NCBI GenBank assembly: GCA_036874045.1
Contig: JAZBRI010000008.1
Span: forward strand, 8,137,001 to 8,201,000
Origin: Cymodocea nodosa
Lineage: Eukaryota > Streptophyta > Magnoliopsida > Alismatales > Cymodoceaceae
Length of the DNA stretch: 64,000 bases
Direction: 5' to 3'
The notes under the pieces are model-generated. The model saw only the letters and a list, made by a program, of their open reading frames with translations. It was not told where the DNA came from and ran no database searches. Below, piece by piece: positions 10,562-21,523 of the stretch (position 1 is its first letter; every line of letters starts with the position of its first letter). The translations under genes and the position numbers were made by a program.

Positions 10562-12817
10562 AGAAAAACTTTTTCTTGGTACCCAATGTTGTTGAGGACC
10601 AAGTTCATTAAACACATATTTCTTCTTTTTGTTTAAAAATAGTTTAACATTATCATTTATATTCTTATTAGTTGTAAGTACTATTGATTTATCATTAGCT
10701 TCATACTCACATATAGCATTATTGCTTTTACAATCATTTTTTTTGTTTTCATATGTAGTATAATAAAGACCAAATAGATTTTTATGAGATGTTAATTTAT
10801 TTTGGTCATGCTTATACATTTCAGTAAGTTCATACCAAGATTTTGTACTTGTATTAACATTTTCCGTACATACAAAATCTTTTTCTGCACAAGAATTTTT
10901 AGTTTTATCACATGCAGAATGAGTAATTGGTTTAATACTAGTGTATTGAATTACATGCTCAGGTTTCTGAATTTTCAGTTTACTACAATTGTTTGAAATT
11001 TTAGAAACATTAGAAACTGAATTTCCAGAACAAGAAACAAGATTTTTAGAAACCTTTATAGTCACGTTAGAAGTACAATTTGACAAATCACATTGATTTA
11101 TATTATTACTGTATGATTCATCCCTTGAAGTACCTACTTCTACATATTTATTACCTTGTTTCATAATAAAAGGAATTTTAGTCTTAGATTTACTTGAATT
11201 GCAACTAATAAATCCTTTATTGGCTTGAGATTCAGGATATTCAAGATAATCAAATCCTAAGCCAAATTTATAAGACAACGCAAGGGTACTAGTTAGTTTG
11301 TCTAACTTAGTTTGACTTAAATTCCATTTCTCAATGGTAGAATTTAAATCTTGCTCTCTCAGTTTTAATTTATCTATCTCTAATTCAAGTTCATTTATAT
11401 TGTTTCTCAATATTTCATTTTCAGATTCTATCTTTAATTTTTCAGCATTTATATTCTGTATTTGTTCATGCAAGATACATTCATTAAATCTAAATTTTTG
11501 CAAATCTCTAGCATGATTTTCATTATCACATTTAAAATTTTCTAATGTAGTAGATAGGAAACAATTTTCTTCTTCCATAATGGATGAAGATTTTCTAATA
11601 TTCTTATTTTCTAGTTTACATATTTTAAGTTTTTGTAATAATGCATGATAAGCACATAATAATTCATCAAAGTTGAAATCTGAATGACTTTCAGGATCAG
11701 ATATTACCTCAAACTCATCTGCCATGAAGCACACATGAGCAACGTCTTCTAACTCTTGTTCTCCTTCTGAATGTGAAGATTTTGATGCTGATTCCTCAGA
11801 TTCAGACTCTTCAGACGTGTCATCCCAAGTGACCTTCAAAGCTTTTTTCTTGTAAAACTTTTTCTAAGTTTTCTAAGCCGTCTTCTTCAGATTTGTCCTA
11901 CTTTGCTTTTCATTTTTCCTCATAGGACAATCTGGAGAAAGATGTCTAGGTTTCTTACAGTTGTAACATACATACTTTCTGGATGAAGAATTCTTGTCAT
12001 TTAGTGATTTTGACGTTGAGGGTTTATCATTTTTGTTCCTTTGCTGTTTCCTAGCTTTCCATGCTTTCTTGAATTTCCTAGTTAGCAAAATCAAATCCTC
12101 ATCAGAATCAATAGATATATCAGAATCTGAATTAATTTCGAAGGCTATTTCTTTCTTCATTTTTAGTTTGTTGTGACTTAGTGATTCATTTAATTGAACT
12201 TCATAAGCTGTTAAATTTCCTCTAAGTTCATTCATAGTATAAACATTTAAATCTCGTGATTCCTCAATTGATGTTACTTTCTGAGACCATTTATAACTTA
12301 GGGATCTGAGAATTTTCCTCACCAAATCCTTTTGTTCAAAATTCTTTCCTAAACATTTTAAAGAGTTTATGATATCAAGAAATCTGGAAAACATCTTAGA
12401 AATATTTTCGTCTTCATGCATCTTAAAGAGTTCATACTTATGAATCAACATGTTTATTTTAGTCTCTTTAACATGAGAAGTACCTTCATGTAAAACTTCT
12501 AATGCATGCCACACCTCATAAGCAGATTTATATGCCGACACTTTACTGAACTGTTCATAACTCAATGCACAAAATAAAATATTTAAGCCCTTAGCATTCA
12601 GAGTTTCATTTTCTTTTTCAGTAATTGTCCAAGTATTATAAGGAGTAGTTAACGGAGTATATGGTTTAGAAATCATGAACCACAACTTATGATCTATACT
12701 TTGAAGAAAAACAGTCATCCTATATTTCCAATATTCAAAATGTATTCCATCAAATAAAGGAGGACGATTAAGATTTTGGCCTTCATATAAAGAAAAATTA
12801 CCATTCCCAATAGCCAT
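10559..12817 (-). pseudogene. gag: gag of element A (Sirevirus-type capsid/nucleocapsid)
   Basis: A 753-codon frame from ATG at 12817 (MAIGNGNFSLYEGQNLNRPP) to TAA at 10559, interrupted only by two TAGs between 11840 and 11872, where F-right has Gln codons. N-terminal 240 residues: capsid-type domain with EYWKYRM and KMFSRFLDIINSLKCLG. Next comes a CCHC knuckle CYNCKKPRHLSPDC near codon 290, then LKVTWDD and a Ser/Glu-rich acidic block (SEESESEE). A long Asn/Lys-rich segment follows with strong coiled-coil periodicity around KLKIESENEILRNNINELE, and a terminal LGPQQHWVPRKSFS. The long linker after the knuckle is a Sirevirus feature. Start choice is supported by the same ATG in F-right at 58333. 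Confidence 0.9.
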
Positions 12818-13004
12818 CTTACCTTAGATTTTTCAACCTATTTGATTTTAAACAGTCTAAAAGCTTTAAAACAACTTGAGCCTTAAATCAAGAAAGTTAA
12901 ACGTATGCTTAGATATTAATTTCTGTTTAAAAACATGGAAGGTAGAATAAGTAATGATATTAAATAAGTTGGTATAGATTTTATATCAAAGATTATTTAC
13001 AAAG

Positions 13005-13016
13005 CTCTCATACCAC
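13005..13016 (-). other. Primer binding site of A (initiator-Met tRNA)
   Basis: Minus strand TGGTATGAGAGC two bases after the 5' LTR, one mismatch from the plant consensus TGGTATCAGAGC complementary to the 3' end of initiator Met-tRNA. Confidence 0.93.
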
Positions 13017-13018
13017 TT

Positions 13019-14805
13019 GTAGGATCGTATGGCTACATAAGAGGGGGGTGAATTGTGTATTTATAATATTTTCTGAAATATAATTGAAACTTTAAAACTC
13101 AAAAACAAGTCGAGATAATGTTTTCATAAAATCATTTTTATTCAAGGTTTCAATTACAATATACAATTCAATTCTCCTCAGAAATTGTAGATGCAATTAT
13201 ATTTCGATACTATGTTTCATCTATTTAATTTCATAACTACAAATAGAGAAAACTAATTTGCGGAATTTAAAACATTTCTCCCTGTTTGAGATCTTTCTTC
13301 TTCTTCTTTTTCTTTCTTCTTTAGTAATTCTTCAGTGACAAATATCTTGTCTTTTTATGCTTCACCGAATTTGCTTTCTTCTGATACTTCAAATCTTTAG
13401 TGATGAAAATCTTACCTTTTTATGCTTCACTGAATTTTCTTCCACTTGAGAGATATTTCCCGAAGAGGTGTTTTTGATCCCTGAAAGAGATTTTTCTTTT
13501 GGTGTGTAGGGATGGTTTGATCCTTGAAAAGATTTTTCTTTTTGTTTGCAAGGATGGTTTGATCAACGAGAACTCTATACCTTTTATACTATATCTTCAT
13601 TTCATGCATATCCTTCACGTTTAACCACTATCAGTTTTCCACTTCTCCACGTCTTTTCTTTTTCCTTCATCAAAACACACACGTTCCAACCCACGTTTAT
13701 ATTTTGAATTTCCTTTAATCATCAATCCTGGATCTCTAAAAAATTTCCTGCAAAATAAACTTTCTCGTCCAAAAATTTTTCATCAGTGTAATAAGAAGTC
13801 GTTACTTTAATGTTAACTAAACGAGTAACACAAGTATATATATATAACTTAACGTTTCTAACTTAACGAGTTCCTCATGTGCCATTTCACGTGACAAGTA
13901 CTGTAGCTAACTCAACGAACTAAGTCTGTGGTGTTATGCTATCTCAACGAACCATCTCCGTTGTGTTATGATAACTCAACGAACCAGCTTAACCTTTCTT
14001 TCGGAAGGTTAAATGATAACTCACTGAAAACAGTTTAAGTTTCGAATAGTTACAGATGTAAGTCACCGAAAAACTCTTTATAATATAAAACTAGTGAGAC
14101 ATGTGTCAAGACTTGAAAACATGACTTAAGTTACCTTTTAGATAGTTACGACTGTAGGTCTCCAAAAAACTTTAACTCACCGATTCAGTAATAAACAAAT
14201 GTTTTTATAATAAGAATTTTACCACGTGCAAAAATAACAACTTAAGTTTATAACGCTATCCTAACGCGTTGCCTTAGTGTTCAATATAGCAATTCAACGC
14301 GTTTAGTTATGTTAACTTAACGAGTTAAACATGTGCACCTCACATGATACAATACAACATTCGTAACTTATAATTTCACCACGTGTATAACACTAACTTA
14401 ACGAGTTCATCTCTTCTTTTACTCACTAACTTAACGAGTTATCACGTGACCTATTTTAACCTTTAAGCCTTTAACTTAGCGAGTTCTCACGTGACCTCTA
14501 TACAAACAAAACTCTAACTTAACGAGTTGTCTAAACGTGCACTGTTCATGATACAGAAGATATAACTTTAAAACATATCATTCTTTTCAATAAAACCACA
14601 TGTTAACTTAACGTTTAGCTAAATGAGAAATTAATACAACAAAACGACTAGTTATTAACTTCAGATCCACTACAGACAAGTATTTATATCAGTAAGCTTT
14701 TTCTGTATTAATTGATGATTTTAATTTATTTTCACAAGCAATAATAATTTAGTAAATATGATTATTTTCATTCAGCACACATCATCAAAACAAAAATACT
14801 CAACA
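13019..14805 (-). repeat. 5' LTR of element A
   Basis: Complete 1787 bp LTR, minus-strand TGTTGAGTAT to CGATCCTACA. The right half (U3) holds the 32-bp repeat, CACGTG boxes near 13890, 14222, 14382, 14443 and 14488, and a block of CCGAAA/AGTTAC motifs absent from the 3' LTR. A predicted TATA is at 13582-13588. U5 ends with the C-rich tail next to the PBS. Confidence 0.93.
13582..13588 (-). promoter_or_regulatory. Predicted TATA box of A 5' LTR
   Basis: TATAAAAGGTATAGAG on the minus strand, about 570 bp before the LTR 3' end. Transcription would run leftward through gag and pol. Prediction only. Confidence 0.55.
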
Positions 14806-14810
14806 CTTTA
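14806..14810. repeat. Target-site duplication CTTTA, right copy (element A)
   Basis: Exact repeat of 579-583. Host sequence then continues CACTACATTTATGTAGGGGG, as in D and E, where A is absent. Confidence 0.95.
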
Positions 14811-15748
14811 CACTACATTTATGTAGGGGGAGCAATTTCTCATATAATAATTCATAACTTTTGAACTATTATATGTTTTCATGAAAGAATCTGCATAATT
14901 TCAGGAAATACACCTTAATTAAGTACATTTCTAAACTGTCGGTGACTTGCAGGTATTTTAATTCTTAAGTATCCGAATTTTCTATTGTTTCGGCAAGTTA
15001 TATTACAAGTATCGGACAGTTGTGTTTTAAAACGTTCAATAGACTATTTTATTATTTCCTAAGGTACACGTGTCGAAATCATAATGCATGACTTAAGTGA
15101 ATTTTCAGTAAGTTATCTGTAACTCTCTAAAATGCGTCTAGGCATCGGAAAGTTAGATTTGTAACTGTCCGAAACATCTCTTTATTATAAAATTGCTTAA
15201 GTACACGTGTCGTGATCTGGATGATTGACTTAAGTTATCTTTCAGAAGGTTATCTGTAACTCTCCGAAATGCACCTGAGCATCGGATTGTTAGGTTTATA
15301 AGTCTCCAAAACTTTCTGAACACCTTAAGTTCAAATTGTGCATGTGTTGAATTTCACTGCTTTATAATGTCTCACTCGAAACTCGAATAGCTATGTTTAA
15401 ATCTTCGACTTTTCACACCTATTCCTACAAGAAACTCGAACAGTTATCATAAGTCTTCGAGTTTTCTCACTTTTTCACTTAGCTAGAAGTTATTTTCTTT
15501 ATATGCACAGTTATGCTAAGTATTTTGCAATTGTTGGTTGTAAAACTTATATAATTATTGCAAGCACTCGAGTTATTTATCAGTAATGGATCTTGTATTT
15601 ATGATTTCAATGATTGAATCCGTTTATAAACTCAAAGAGTTATGAATGTTTTCCTAACAACCTTTCGTGTTTCTACCTTGATAAAACCCTAGCTTCACAA
15701 TCTTTCCTTCCACTAAGTTCTACAGTGAAAAGCGAAGATTAATCAACA
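14811..15748 (+). other. Element B spacer between A insertion and ORF3
   Basis: Noncoding. Contains an internal polypurine tract (GTAGGGGGAGCAA near 14822), repeated ACACGTGTCG boxes with CTTAAG flanks (15067, 15194), and many GTAACTCTCCGAA / CTCGAATAGTTAT motifs. Colinear with 38373-39391 of D and, reversed, 45036-46000 of E. Confidence 0.75.
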
Positions 15749-18352
15749 ATGTCAGGACGTGGAAGAGGACATGGTAGAATGACCAAAGTGCAGAAAAGAG
15801 AGCTGAAACTTCAGAAAATGTAGAATGAAATCAACGACATCTATTCAAGGTACACTTTTTCAAGTGAAATACTGCATGAAATAAGAAAAGTTGTTCAAGA
15901 TGAGAAAAATTTCTGTTGGAAATTTATTCGAAATTATGCTGAAACACAGTTTAGACTAAAACAGACTGAACTTTCCGCATTGCATTTATGGAAAAGAAAT
16001 TTACAACCTAACCCTACGGTTGTAAGTTCTTGACATGTACCAAAGACATCAATACAGTTTATCACTTATTATGGAAAGAAGTGGGAACCAATGATTGAAA
16101 ATGCAAACAGGGAATTACAATCCTTGTATTCTCAACATTATTTTCCCCTAGCTATTTTAGATGATATTAAACAGTATATTGATGAACAGAAAACTACCAT
16201 TAGCAAAATGGGCCTTTGAAGTGAAGGACAAAGAGTTTATCAACTCAAAATGGCAGAGGTGGAGAGCTTAAAACTCTATATTCCATTATTACCACCTAGG
16301 CATCATGATGAAGGACCATCAAGACAACAGGTGCCTTTAACAAGAGAAAATAAGACAATTTTAGAACCTCCTGAACAACCTGAAACACTGTAGACATATG
16401 GTTAGACAAAGAAAAAGGCAATTGAATATTTTGGACTAATTGCAGGTGTACAAGGAATATTGCAGCAAAAAGAAGAATTAGTGAAAAATGGAAAACTATG
16501 CTCCATTGCAGAAGCTGGACAAACATTTTTGTCAGGAATCCCAACAGATGTGACAAATATTGGCTTACAAGCATATACTTTAAGGTATTGTGTCACATTA
16601 GTGCATAATGTATCTTTTAATACAATGGACAGTTTTTCACACAATGCTGCAAGCACACATTCTTTTCCTACGGAAAGTGAGAATGTAGGAAATTTTGATG
16701 ATATATATATAGATGATATCAAATTTGATGATATTATTGATGACATAGACACTAAGCCTATGAATTTTGAAGATATTTCATCTGAAGAGGAATGTACAGA
16801 TATTCTTCCTCTTACTATATCTTGAACAGAGACTTTTGAATTTTGGTACAGTTGCTTTTACTACACTTTATATGTATGGTTATGTCTGTTACAATATATC
16901 GTATACTTGTTGATAAATGTATATAATCAACAACATACACAGTTACAAATAGAATATGGTACTACCAATGTCTCACATATACAAATTTCAGAAATACAAG
17001 ATGATTCTATTCCACAGATAGATATAGAACATTCTTTCATACAGAGACAATTGTATAGATCACATATAGATATACAGGTTGCTGATATACAGATTGTTAC
17101 AAAGACTGTTGCTACTGAAATGTTTCCAGAAGAACAAATAGAAGAAATTCAGCAGATTATTGATAAGACAATAACAGATATTTCAGACATTTATACTAGT
17201 TTTGATAGAAATTCCACTAGTTCTGAAAGATCTGACAATATAGATGCTGCTGATAATATTGAAACAAGTCCCAGGTTAGAACATCATGACAAGAAAATAC
17301 CTAATCTTATATAGAGTTTAGATGCAAATACACTATTATGGTTCAGAAATAATTCCTATTATGACAAATTTCAGACATATAAAACTTTTACAGTTTTATA
17401 TTCAAGACCAGTTAAGTTTGAAGGGATGGCACACATACGTGAACTGTTTAAATTTCAAGGCTTGTTGACTCTACTTCCACAACAGCCATACCATCTTGCT
17501 ATACCCGAACTTCTTAGTTGTTTTTACTCAAACTTAACAATGGAAGAAGGTATTCCTGTTTCTAATATACAAGAAAATGATATGCATTTAACTCTAGATT
17601 TACTTCATCAAGTACTTGGTCTGAAAAATGAAGGAGTTAAATTATCAGAAAGAAAACAGGTTTATCGATTGGGATTGGACATTACAAGTTTAGCCAAAGA
17701 TCCAACTGCCAACAAACCATTGACATTACTAAATGACTTAAATGGCCAAGCACATTTTATTGCAAAAATATTGCATGCTACATTATTTCAGAGGTTTGGT
17801 CATGGTGCAGAAGTTGGTAGATGTTGTCTTTATGCTACATACGCATTAATCAACCATATATAGGTGAACTGGTATGATATTTTTGTTTCTCATATCTTAC
17901 ATTTGCAGAGTAAATTATTTTATGGTGATACAATTTTGAGAATTGTGGCAAGTCAAATAGATATTACACCTTGGCCACAGAAAAGATTAAAGTCACGATC
18001 TTTCTCTACAAAGGAACTCCAAAAATACCAAGCAGCAGATACACTTATCCTTAGACAACAACAACAACAGGTTTGGCAAACACAGCAATAATCCACAGAA
18101 TTTACAAAAACATAGCAACATACAGATATACAACAAGATATACATATAGATATACAAGGTATAATACATAGAGAAATACATACAGGTATAGATACAGACA
18201 TACATACTGAATTTTTACAACAACCATCACAAGTTTCTCAAAATCATTTAGATCAGGCATTACTTAATCAGATAAACAGAGTTAGTACAGATATTGCAAA
18301 GAAAATTTCAGATACTCTGATTGATATTTTTCGAAGACAAAGAGGCTTGTGA
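15749..18352 (+). pseudogene. ORF3 of element B (family II), broken
   Basis: The frame from ATG (MSGRGRGHGRMTKVQKREL) to TGA at 18350 is exactly 868 codons with no net shift, but holds about ten stops, most matching C-to-T change when compared with D (for example CGA to TGA at 16823, CAG to TAG elsewhere). Order: Arg/Gly-rich basic N-terminus; helical Lys/Gln region; a conserved block ending in LYIPLLPP; an acidic stretch of FDD repeats; a 28-residue hydrophobic segment (16841-16924, codons 365-392, FWYSCFYYTLYVW onward) that could span a membrane; Ile/Asp/Gln repeats; the shared C-terminal domain (17399-18020: RPVKFEG, LFKFQGLL, FYSNL, VLGLKNEG, KLFYGD, KRLKSRSFSTKELQKYQA); poly-Gln; DIQ/DIH repeats. 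Function unknown; env-like placement and a membrane segment are suggestive only. Confidence 0.8.
16841..16924 (+). other. Conserved hydrophobic (possible membrane) segment in ORF3 of B
   Basis: 28 codons rich in Trp, Leu, Ile, Val, Cys and Tyr, in frame with the ORF3 start. The same segment occurs at the same codon position in D (40484-40567) and, reversed, in E (43862-43945). Hydrophilic, polar sequence lies on both sides. Confidence 0.6.
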
Positions 18353-18574
18353 TTATACAAATTATGTATTACATGATTTATTTTTTGTAATTTGTAACCA
18401 AAACCATTATGTAAACTATTTATTGATTTTAATGTTACGCGATTATTTTTCACAATTTATGATATTAAATAGTTTTTGCTTAATCCATAAATCCTATGTA
18501 TGGTTGACACTATTGTTTTGATTAATATATACTTAGTAAGATATCCTTCCTTACATTTATAAAACTTAACTTCC

Positions 18575-18677
18575 TAAAGGGGAGAAAATAGTTTGTTTAC
18601 TCTTATATAATGCTAAAAAGGGGGAGATATAAATTATGTGACTTATTAGGTTTTGACATCATCAAAAAGGGGGAGAT
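18575..18677 (+). other. Three clustered polypurine tracts of element B
   Basis: TAAAGGGGAGAAAA at 18575, AAAAAGGGGGAGAT at 18614 and AAAAAGGGGGAGAT at 18664, the last abutting the 3' LTR. E preserves all three reversed (42131-42141, 42179-42190, 42221-42230). Multiple tracts are a known Sirevirus trait. Confidence 0.8.
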
Positions 18678-19878
18678 TGTTAGGTATTTAATTTTCATGA
18701 TATATGCTTTATTAACATATTTAAATAAGTTTACATAATATTCTCTAAGTATATTTCTCTAAGTATAATAGTTAACAGATTATCGAAAAGTTTCATTTTT
18801 ATGTCGGATAAATTAAAGATTTCTGAAGAGCTAGTTAAACTTTCGGATAGTTAACGTTTCGTTTTTGTCGAATACTTTATGTTAAAAACTTGTATAGTTA
18901 AGTTATCTGCACGTGTGTTTTTAATGTTTTAAGTTGTCACGTGTTTTCCATGTGCGTTCAGTAATGAAAAATCAAATAGTTAGATAACTGTTTGAGTTTT
19001 TATACGCATGGATAGATAACTGTTCGAGTTTTATAAAAGGACTAACGAATAGATAAGTTTCCTTGTTTAGTCATGTGTTTTGTAGGTGCAAAAACTCGAA
19101 GAGTTAAAGGATAAGTGTTTGAGTTTTACAGGAGTTAAAGGATAAATGTTCGAGTAAATCGAAGACTTAGAAGATATTCTACAAGACTCCAGGAAGATAA
19201 AGTTTCAATGAATCTACGAGTGGAGATCGTGGAAACTTAAAATGTTAGTGAAGAAAGTGGAAATTTAAATAGAAAGTAATTTGGATTAAAGAGAAAATTA
19301 GTACGTGGATTATAGATTGTGGATCAAGTGGATGAACAAGCTGTACATGAAAGACAACAAAGTTCGACTACTAATAGAGAGTACGAGCTACATTACAATA
19401 GAGGATCTCAATCTCAAAAACCATGTCTGAATATTCAATCTAGATCCCTAACTGAAAAGTTAAGTTTGAATATTCATATTTTGAAAAGTTCTCCAACATC
19501 AGAAGAAGTTTGAAATTCTGAGTAATTTTAGAAAAGGAGTGGCAAACATAAGAAGTCTGAAAATTCGACAACTAGAGAAAAAGAGATATAGAAGCTGAGC
19601 AAAGAGAAAGAAAAGAGCTGTGTGCATAAAGATCAAGTTTTATACAATTCAAAATTAGTTTTGAAAAAGAGCTTTGTTTTCCTATTTGAATTGTATATCA
19701 AAAATTACTGTATCAAAACCGTCAAGAAGGGAATTGAGCTGAAAAGATATTGTAAATTCTTTCTTGAAATAAAAGAATAGAATTTCATTTACGAGTGTTT
19801 TGTGCTCTTGTTTTATCCACTAGTTTAATTACTAAAGACACAATTCACTGCCCCTCTTGTGATACAGACGATCCTACA
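18678..19878 (+). repeat. 3' LTR of element B (family II)
   Basis: 1201 bp, TGTTAGGTAT to GATCCTACA, matching D's 5' LTR (31021-32209) and E's (52274-53493). U3 holds CGGATAGTTAA and TCGAGTTTT motifs and two CACGTG boxes (18911, 18938). The tail carries ACAATTCACTGCCCCTCTTG near 19842. The followers ATAAG would be the target duplication. Confidence 0.92.
19032..19038 (+). promoter_or_regulatory. Predicted TATA box, family II LTR
   Basis: TCGAGTTTTATAAAAGGACT, conserved in D (31385-31391) and E (reverse, 53122-53128) and altered to TATAAAATG in C. Would drive transcription toward G from this 3' LTR. Confidence 0.55.
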
Positions 19879-20150
19879 ATAAGTTAACGAACTTACCCTA
19901 TTGAGTTAACTATAACTAAATAGAGTACTGTAGTTAAGTCCACGAACTTAGTCCGTGGAGTTAACCATAACTCCACGGAGAAGTGAGTGAGAGAGTGAGA
20001 GTTTAAGCAGGAAAATAACTTGATTATCTACCAAAACTTAGAGCTTATTTATACTAAAACTCAGGATTTGGGGGCATTATCCGCAGAATCATTTAGAACT
20101 TAGCATAGTAGAGATTAGAGCGATTATGTTCCATTCCGTCACACCACGAA
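19879..20150 (+). other. Noncoding stretch upstream of G, with perfect hairpin
   Basis: No gene recognised. Holds a perfect 11-bp inverted repeat with 4-base loop at 19953-19978 (arms CCGTGGAGTTA / TAACTCCACGG) and further GAGTTAAC motifs. Probably the spacer of the family III element that carries G. Confidence 0.5.
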
Positions 20151-21518
20151 GACAAGATGATGCCAGAGTTTTGGGAGGAGATAGACACCACGAGATTTCT
20201 CAAAGAGTTAGAAGAATGACACACTCGACAAAAGATCAGAAACACGACGAGGGAAAAAGAACTCCAAAAGGTAGAATCTGACATCTTCTATTGGAGGAAA
20301 GTCTTGGTAGATTTGCATATTACTATACCTCAGATTGTGGAGACAATGATTAAGGTAGCAACGAAAGTTATAGTAAATAGAGAAAGAAGAATCAGGCTAG
20401 ATTATGGTTCTTACAGGAAATTGCTGGTTGTGCAAGGGGTGAAATTAGGTATGAGCAATAGAGGAAAGTAGTTGAAGAACCTGTAGTTTTAGAGTCAGCT
20501 GTTGAAAAACTGGTTCCTAAGGGATAACAACTAGGACCTTCAGTTCCACCACCTAAACCACTAAAAAGGGTAGTAGTTATGGGGCCTTCTACTAAAGAAG
20601 AATTAAGAGAATTTGAAGAACTGGTTCGAGTTGGAAAAAACCAAGGAGAACTAGAAGATTTGGCAGTAGCTAAAGCACATTTGGTGTTTGATGCACTTCA
20701 TAAAAGGAGGGTTGCAGAAAAGTTGAAGGCCCAATACAAAGTTAAAGTTGAACAACATCAAGAAACCACTTCCATACCTACTACAAGAGAAGCTGAAGCT
20801 GGTCCTTCAAGACCAGTAACTATAGAAAGAGTAAAATTGGAAGAGTTAGTACCTGTGGCTCGAGGGCCTACAAAGCCCATTTTAGTAGATTTAATCTCAA
20901 AGGAGGAGATAGTGTCTAAACCTCAAGAAGAGATTAAATATGAGATGCAAATATCAGTAGGGGGAAGAAGAAAGAACAGAAACTAAACAAGAAGCTGAAC
21001 AAGTACACATTGAACAAGAAAGAAATGATTCGACAGATTCCACTGAAGAGGGAGAAACTCTTCAGCAAATTTTAGAGAGGATTCAAGAAAGAAGAGTGGG
21101 GAGTTCTGCTGGCTCTCCACCATAGACAGAAGCAGAAGCAAAAATGCAAGAATCTATTGAGCATTTCTAGCCAATTCAAGTTTAGCATGAGGAAGAAGAA
21201 ATTCAAGAACAAACCCCTCTAGAGCAACAAATGCAAGTTCCTAACCCGGTTGAAGCTACCATTGTAAATGAAGTATACTTTTGGAGTTAGGAAGCTTATC
21301 ATAAATATCAAGAGATAAAGGGGTATGATATTATTTATAGTAGGCTAGTAAATTAGGACGGTATGCAAGAAATTAAGGACTTATTTGAGTTCTAGGGTCT
21401 ACTGCAATTTATTTCTCAACAAAGAGGGCATGCAGTATATGAGAATCTAGTGCCCTGTTTTTATGCAAATTTGAGAGAAGGAGAAAGTGGATTAATTTCC
21501 AACGTAGAGCAAGCTGAT

Positions 21519-21523
21519 GTATA
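21519..21523. repeat. Target-site duplication GTATA, left
   Basis: Exact repeat of 23031-23035 on either side of the solo LTR; removing the insertion and one copy restores alignment with H. Confidence 0.88.

Larger units (their letters stand above)
584..14805 (-). mobile_element. Element A: complete Sirevirus-like Ty1/copia retrotransposon, family I
   Basis: Read on the minus strand the order is 5' LTR (13019-14805), initiator-Met PBS, gag, pol (protease, integrase, reverse transcriptase, RNase H), a 1.6 kb spacer, ORF3, two polypurine tracts and a 3' LTR. Five-base duplications CTTTA flank the whole unit. The copia order (integrase before RT), long gag with a CCHC knuckle, LTRs over 1.5 kb and the extra ORF after pol are typical of Sireviruses. 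The two LTRs differ by a roughly 180 bp block and by copy number of a 32-bp repeat, and the 3' LTR carries an 889 bp partial duplication. All reading frames contain stops, so it is not autonomous now. Confidence 0.93.
488..19878 (+). mobile_element. Element B: 5'-truncated Sirevirus-like Ty1/copia (family II), split by element A
   Basis: The family II sequence just after pol starts near 488 (TTAGCATCCTCTTTAAGTAA), is interrupted at 583 by element A, resumes at 14811, and continues through spacer, ORF3, polypurine tracts and a complete 3' LTR ending at 19878. The same order is uninterrupted in D (about 38283-41818). Gag, pol and 5' LTR are missing, so this is only the 3' end of an element. The five bases after the LTR are ATAAG; no partner duplication can be found because the left end is lost. 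Confidence 0.8.

Noticed and set aside
13005-13016. Possible tRNA gene fragment
   Set aside because: Twelve bases complementary to the tRNA 3' end at PBS position; no cloverleaf.
17993-18205. Minus-strand Cys/Tyr/Ile-rich frame that looks like a membrane protein (also near 42602-42833)
   Set aside because: Antisense of the DIQ/DIH and poly-Gln repeats of ORF3; hydrophobicity is a by-product of the repeat.
15749-18352. Calling ORF3 a confirmed envelope gene
   Set aside because: Only placement and one hydrophobic segment support it; no signal peptide, cleavage site or fusion motif was seen, and families I and III lack the segment.
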